From the NCBI GenBank assembly GCA_902772435.1, contig CACYAX010000003.1, positions 1 to 37,473 on the forward strand: DNA of 37,473 nucleotides, given 5' to 3'. Each line of letters opens with the position of its first letter. Position 1 is the first letter of the stretch. The notes under the pieces are model-generated. The model was not told the origin of the DNA. It searched no databases and saw only the letters and a program-made list of their open reading frames with translations. The DNA is from an uncultured Coriobacteriaceae bacterium (lineage in GTDB: Bacteria; Actinomycetota; Coriobacteriia; Coriobacteriales; Atopobiaceae). The position numbers were made by a program, and so were the translations under genes. This document shows, piece after piece, positions 33,818-37,473 of the stretch.

Positions 33818-34690
33818 CTATGCCAGAAGCGAGGTCATCTTGCCGAGCGTGGGCTCGAAGCTCACGCCGCGCACCTCGAAGTCGGGCTGCTGCGAGGTCA
33901 CGCGCATGGCGTCGACCACGAGCTCGCTCGCGAACGCGACGGAATCGTAGAGCGACTGGCCGGCCATGATGGCGCCGAGAAGCGCGCTCGCGTAGAGGTC
34001 GCCCGTGCCGTGCAGCATGTAGGGGAGGAGCTCGCCCGAGACCTCCGCGAGATCGCAGTCAACGCCGGCGAGGTAGTTGCGGATGAGGCCGTCGCCACGC
34101 ACGACGCCCTTGAGCACGACGTTCTTGGCGCCGCGCTCGAGCAGCGCGTCGATGGCGGCGCGCACGTAGGCGTCGTCCACGTCCTGGCCCTGGTAGGGCA
34201 TGCCGGTGATGATGGAGACCTCGGTCAGGTTGGGCGTGAGCAGGTCGGCGCCGTCGGCGAGGGCAGCCATGGCATCGCAGAGCTCGTCGGTGTAGGTGAC
34301 GTACTTCTGGCCGCCGTCGCCCATGACGGGGTCAACCACGCGCAGGGCCTTGGGATGCTCGCGGTAGAGGCGCTGGATGGCCTCGACCTGTTCGGCGGCA
34401 CCAAGGAAGCCGGAGTAGATGGCGTCCACCTCGACGCCCTCCTCGACCCAGGCGTCCAGGTAGTCGGTGAGCATGTCGGTCGTATCGTGCATGTACCACT
34501 TGGGGAAACGCGTGTGGGCAGAGAAGAGGCCGGTCGGCACGGGGCAGACGTCGCAGCCTGCGGCAGAGAGGACCGGGATGGCCACACCGAGCGAGCATTT
34601 GCCGTAGCCACACAGGTCGTGGACAGCGGCGATGCGCGGGATGTAGGCACCCTCGCGTTTGTACAGGTACAGATCTTTGGCGTTGTTCAT
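33818..34690 (-). CDS. pdxY: Pyridoxal/pyridoxamine kinase
   Basis: A 290-residue ribokinase-fold enzyme phosphorylating B6 vitamers to make or salvage PLP. Blocks seen: RIAAVHDLCGYGKCSLGVAIPVLSAAGCDVCPVPTGLFSAHT (substrate side), VDPVMGDGGQKY, LLTPNLTEVSIITG and the anion-hole/catalytic region LHGTGDLYASALLGA with the catalytic Asp. GAAAGGAAA lies before the ATG. pdxK and pdxY are hard to separate from sequence; the vitamer preference is not established. It is the only leftward gene within the pur cluster. Confidence 0.88.
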   Translation of the reverse strand: MNNAKDLYLYKREGAYIPRIAAVHDLCGYGKCSLGVAIPVLSAAGCDVCPVPTGLFSAHTRFPKWYMHDTTDMLTDYLDAWVEEGVEVDAIYSGFLGAAEQVEAIQRLYREHPKALRVVDPVMGDGGQKYVTYTDELCDAMAALADGADLLTPNLTEVSIITGMPYQGQDVDDAYVRAAIDALLERGAKNVVLKGVVRGDGLIRNYLAGVDCDLAEVSGELLPYMLHGTGDLYASALLGAIMAGQSLYDSVAFASELVVDAMRVTSQQPDFEVRGVSFEPTLGKMTSLLA

Positions 34691-34911
34691 GATGATTTCC
34701 TTTCACGCGGACTGATGGACCAACGCTTGGGGCGGAAGTCTAGCAGTTCAGGGAAGGATTGCAAGAAGAACACGTAAAGGGCGCAAATGAGAGGGATTAA
34801 GACGAAATAGTCTGCTCATTTTCGTTTCCTTTGTCGCGCTTGCCTTGCCACGACCATCCCTAGGCGTAAATCCGTAGAATGGTACGCAGTGAAGCGACCT
34901 GAGGAGGAGCA

Positions 34912-35370
34912 ATGGCCACACCGCTTGTTGGCATCATCATGGGTTCGAAGTCAGACCTGCCGGTCATGGAAGCCTGCATGGCACAGCTCGATGAGTTCGG
35001 CGTGCCCTACGAGCTGGTCATTGCCTCGGCACATCGCAACCCCGCCAAGGTCCACGAGTGGGCGAGCTCCGCGGCGGACCGCGGGCTCAAGGTCATCATC
35101 GCGGCGGCGGGCAAGGCGGCCCATCTCGGTGGCGTCGTCGCGGCATACACGCCGCTGCCCATCATCGGCGTGCCCATGAAGACGAGCGACCTCGGCGGCA
35201 TGGACTCGCTGCTCGCCATGGTCCAGATGCCCTCTGGTGTGCCCGTCGCCTGCGTGGCGATCAACGGCGCCAAGAACGCCGCCATCTATGCGACCCAGAT
35301 TCTCGGCGCTACGATGGACGAGTACCGCACCACCATTGTCGATTTCAAGCGCGGCATGGCTGAGGCCTAG
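34912..35370 (+). CDS. purE: N5-carboxyaminoimidazole ribonucleotide mutase (PurE, class I)
   Basis: A 152-residue enzyme that moves the carboxylate on the imidazole ring in purine synthesis. It begins [22 protein letters not shown], followed by [40 protein letters not shown] and [31 protein letters not shown]. The GSKSD and SAHR motifs define PurE. GGAGGAG upstream. No purK is visible in the window, though class I PurE works with the PurK product. It is 24 bases upstream of the sortase gene. Confidence 0.97.
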   Translation: MATPLVGIIMGSKSDLPVMEACMAQLDEFGVPYELVIASAHRNPAKVHEWASSAADRGLKVIIAAAGKAAHLGGVVAAYTPLPIIGVPMKTSDLGGMDSLLAMVQMPSGVPVACVAINGAKNAAIYATQILGATMDEYRTTIVDFKRGMAEA

Positions 35371-35394
35371 TCGCGAAGGACGAGCGAGGAAGAC

Positions 35395-36624
35395 ATGCCC
35401 GGTAAGCACATGAGTCAGGACGCCGGTGCGTCCAAGAAGCCCGAGACCTCCGCTTCGCGTCATGCGGCCCACGCCGCGAAGCCCACGCCGAGCCACGCCG
35501 CAGCCCCTGCGGCGGGCCAGGCTGCCGCGAAGTCCACGCCGAGCCACGCCGCAACCCCTGCGGCGGGCCAGGCTGCCGCGAAGTCCACGCCGAGCCACGC
35601 CGCAACCCCTGCGGCGGGCCAGGCTGCCACGAAGACGACGGCGCAAACCAAGCAGAGCGCGGTCGTGGCGCCCGAGCCGGCAGCTCCCCTGCGCTCCAAG
35701 GCAACGCGACGCAATTCGGACGACAGACGCTCGGCCGCGAAGTCCAAGAAGCGCAACGCACGCCACCTCGCGTCGAACATCCTCATCGTGCTGGGCATCG
35801 TACTGCTGCTCGTGGCCGGCGGCATGTGGGGCTTCGCGCAGTATCGCTACCACGTGCAGGAAAAGGTCAACGCCGAGGCCCAGCAGTACGTGACCATTTC
35901 CGACGGGACCGAGACCGAGGACCCCAACAAGCCCCCCGTGGTCGACTGGGCCGGCCTCAAGGCCATCAACGACGATGTCGTGGGTTGGATCTACGTGCCG
36001 GGCACCGTGGTCAACTACCCCGTTTACCAGGGCGTTGACAACGACCAGTACCTCCGCCACACGGCAAGGGGAGACTGGAGCATCGGAGGACAGGTCTTCC
36101 TCGACTACGTGAACACCGCTCCGGGCCTCGTCGAGCAGCAGACCATCATCTATGGCCACCACCTCGAGGACGGCACCATGTTCCAGCCCATCTCGAGGCT
36201 CGACAACCAGGAGGTCTTCGACGCGACGAACACCATCTGGTACGTGACCGAGAACGCCAACTACGAACTCGAGCCACTGCTCGTGTACCTGACCGAGGCC
36301 GATGACACCAACGTGCGTGTGTTCTCGTTCAACAGCGACGATGAGTTCCAGGCGTATCTGAACGGCCTGCTGGAAAAATCGGTCACGCGCCGCCAGGACG
36401 CCGCGGAGATCATCACGCTGGTTGACCACGTCTTCACGTTGTCTACCTGCAATTATTACAACGGCATCGGGCGTACGGAGACCGTCTGCGTCCTGAAGTC
36501 GGAGGTTGACGCCGCACGCACCGCAGCCGCCGCAACCCCCGCGACCGAGGAGCCTGCCGAGGAGTCGGCCGAGGAAGGCGTCCAGGAAGAAGAAGAGACG
36601 TGGACTGAGGACGCCGAGTACTAA
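35395..36624 (+). CDS. Class B sortase with repeat-rich N-terminus
   Basis: A 409-residue membrane-anchored transpeptidase. Residues 1-126 are cytoplasmic, Ala/Pro/Lys-rich and contain three exact-length 17-residue repeats (30-80). One helix lies at about 127-147 (ASNILIVLGIVLLLVAGGMWGF). The sortase domain has DVVGWIYVPGTVVNYPVYQG, the histidine block YGHHLEDGTMF (His255/256), catalytic Cys352 in TLSTCNYYNG and catalytic Arg360 (GRTETVCVLK). YGHH and the spacing indicate class B. The tail is acidic (about 40 residues). No LPxTG-like substrate gene is in the window. It is flanked by purE and purM, an odd place for a sortase. GAGGAAG precedes the ATG. Confidence 0.9.
   Translation: MPGKHMSQDAGASKKPETSASRHAAHAAKPTPSHAAAPAAGQAAAKSTPSHAATPAAGQAAAKSTPSHAATPAAGQAATKTTAQTKQSAVVAPEPAAPLRSKATRRNSDDRRSAAKSKKRNARHLASNILIVLGIVLLLVAGGMWGFAQYRYHVQEKVNAEAQQYVTISDGTETEDPNKPPVVDWAGLKAINDDVVGWIYVPGTVVNYPVYQGVDNDQYLRHTARGDWSIGGQVFLDYVNTAPGLVEQQTIIYGHHLEDGTMFQPISRLDNQEVFDATNTIWYVTENANYELEPLLVYLTEADDTNVRVFSFNSDDEFQAYLNGLLEKSVTRRQDAAEIITLVDHVFTLSTCNYYNGIGRTETVCVLKSEVDAARTAAAATPATEEPAEESAEEGVQEEEETWTEDAEY
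35482..35634 (+). repeat. 51-bp tandem repeat, three copies
   Basis: Three in-frame 51-base units encode a 17-residue repeat (consensus STPSHAATPAAGQAAAK). The second and third copies are nearly identical in DNA, implying recent duplication and possible copy-number variation. Confidence 0.9.
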
Positions 36625-36706
36625 GACCCACAACGCAACCAGGTTGCCCGACATGCGGCGCGGCCTGATCAGGGCGCGCTGGGAACAGGCGCCGAAAGGA
36701 GCACAG

Positions 36707-37473
36707 ATGAGCGAGGAACGCAAGCACGTGACGTATGCTGACGCCGGGGTCGACGTGGACGAGGGCGCTCGCGCCGTCGACGCGATCAAGGCGGCGGTCG
36801 CCGCGACCAACCGCCCCGAGGTAATCGGTGGCCTGGGTGGGTTCGGCTCGCTCTTCTCGGCGGCGGCCCTCAAGGACATGGAGGACCCCGTGCTCGTGTC
36901 GGGGACCGACGGCGTGGGCACCAAGCTCGCGATTGCGCAGCTGCTTGACCGCCATGACACCGTGGGCGAGGACCTCGTGGCCATGTGCGTCGACGACATC
37001 GTGGTCGCTGGCGCCGAGCCGCTCTTCTTCCTCGACTACGTGGCCATCGGCAAGCTGCGTGCCGAGCACGTCGCCCAGATCGTGGGCGGCATCGCCAACG
37101 GCTGCGCCAAGAGCGGCTGCGCGCTCGTGGGCGGCGAGATGGCCGAGCACCCGGGCGTCATGGCCGCCGACGACTACGACCTTGCCGGCTTCGTGGTGGG
37201 CGTGGTCGACAGGCCCAAGGTCATCGGCCCCGAGCTGGTGCGCGAGGGCGACGTGGTGCTGGGCATTCCCAGTTCCGGCCTGCATTCCAACGGCTACTCG
37301 CTCGTGCGCAAGGTCGCTATCGAGGGCAAGAGCGTGGCCGAGCTGAACGAGCCGCTCGACGAGCTTGACGGCCAGAGCCTGGGCGACGCCGTGCTCGCCC
37401 CCACGGCCATTTACGCCGGCGCCCTCGTGAAGGTGCTGCGCGCCGGCGCTCCCATCCACGCGATGGCCCACAT
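36707..37473 (+). CDS. purM: Phosphoribosylformylglycinamidine cyclo-ligase (3' end outside window)
   Basis: The first 255 codons of PurM (AIR synthetase), which closes the imidazole ring in step 5 of purine synthesis. Visible motifs: YADAGVDVDEGARAVDAIK, GGLGGFGSLF, PVLVSGTDGVGTKLAIAQ, AMCVDDIVVAGAEPLFFLDYVAIGKL, ALVGGEMAEHPGVM and GIPSSGLHSNGYSLVRK. GAAAGGAG lies before the ATG at 36707. The sortase gene is 82 bases upstream; a shared transcript with purE and the sortase is likely. Confidence 0.97.
   Translation, partial: MSEERKHVTYADAGVDVDEGARAVDAIKAAVAATNRPEVIGGLGGFGSLFSAAALKDMEDPVLVSGTDGVGTKLAIAQLLDRHDTVGEDLVAMCVDDIVVAGAEPLFFLDYVAIGKLRAEHVAQIVGGIANGCAKSGCALVGGEMAEHPGVMAADDYDLAGFVVGVVDRPKVIGPELVREGDVVLGIPSSGLHSNGYSLVRKVAIEGKSVAELNEPLDELDGQSLGDAVLAPTAIYAGALVKVLRAGAPIHAMAH

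Noticed and set aside
34951-36999. Long open frame antisense to purE, the sortase and purM
   Set aside because: Spans three recognisable genes and gives repeat-like Arg/Gly/Leu sequence.

Overview
The window is about 37.5 kb of GC-rich DNA with the gene order of a chromosomal replication-origin region. Gene order (rpmH-rnpA-yidD-yidC leftward; dnaA-dnaN-recF-dciA-gyrB-gyrA rightward), DciA between recF and gyrB, a free-standing tRNA-Ile/tRNA-Ala pair downstream of gyrA, and a YidC with no lipoprotein signal all point to an actinobacterial-type genome. The divergent DnaA, the acidic GyrA extension, and the membrane and sortase proteins with Ala/Pro/Gln-rich repeats make me favour a gut- or mouth-type Coriobacteriia (Collinsella/Olsenella/Atopobium relatives). 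That placement is inference, not proof.

Layout. 1-1231: leftward yidC (cut by the window edge), yidD, rnpA and rpmH. 1232-4418: the likely origin, where gene direction switches. It contains an unusual GHKL-ATPase/winged-helix protein and a sequence-divergent dnaA. 4419-12093: dnaN, recF, dciA, gyrB, gyrA. 12160-14070: a lower-GC gene for an HTH/coiled-coil protein with clustered GATTC motifs, a bifunctional-nuclease family gene and a small unknown gene. 14140-16850: tRNA-Ala, tRNA-Ile, typA and two tRNA-Ser genes. 16971-19754: two membrane-protein genes. 20155-21865: rpsF-ssb-rpsR-rplI. 22356-25209: dnaB and purA. 25265-31660: an accessory island. 31663-37473: purD, a Nudix hydrolase, pdxK-like kinase (leftward), purE, a class B sortase and purM (cut by the window edge).

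How the genes fit together. The first two thirds hold much of the replication machinery: initiator, clamp, RecF, helicase loader DciA, helicase DnaB, SSB and gyrase. A 9-base motif, TGT(T/C)GAAAA, recurs in the intergenic DNA around dnaA and again before dnaB. Two residues that read the DNA box in E. coli DnaA are changed here, so I propose a divergent DnaA-box code. The last third is a purine-synthesis neighbourhood (purA, purD, purE, purM) interrupted by the island.

The island is the best candidate for an undescribed system. It carries a DUF559/PD-(D/E)XK-like nuclease gene whose 3' end lies in a perfect 20-bp inverted repeat. Next to it are two convergent membrane proteins, each built as transmembrane helices, then Rossmann (TrkA-N/RCK-like) modules, then a C-terminal RyR-type domain. 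They share one bidirectional terminator. A nucleotide- or ligand-sensing membrane system, possibly for defence or ion control, is an inference from this domain order.
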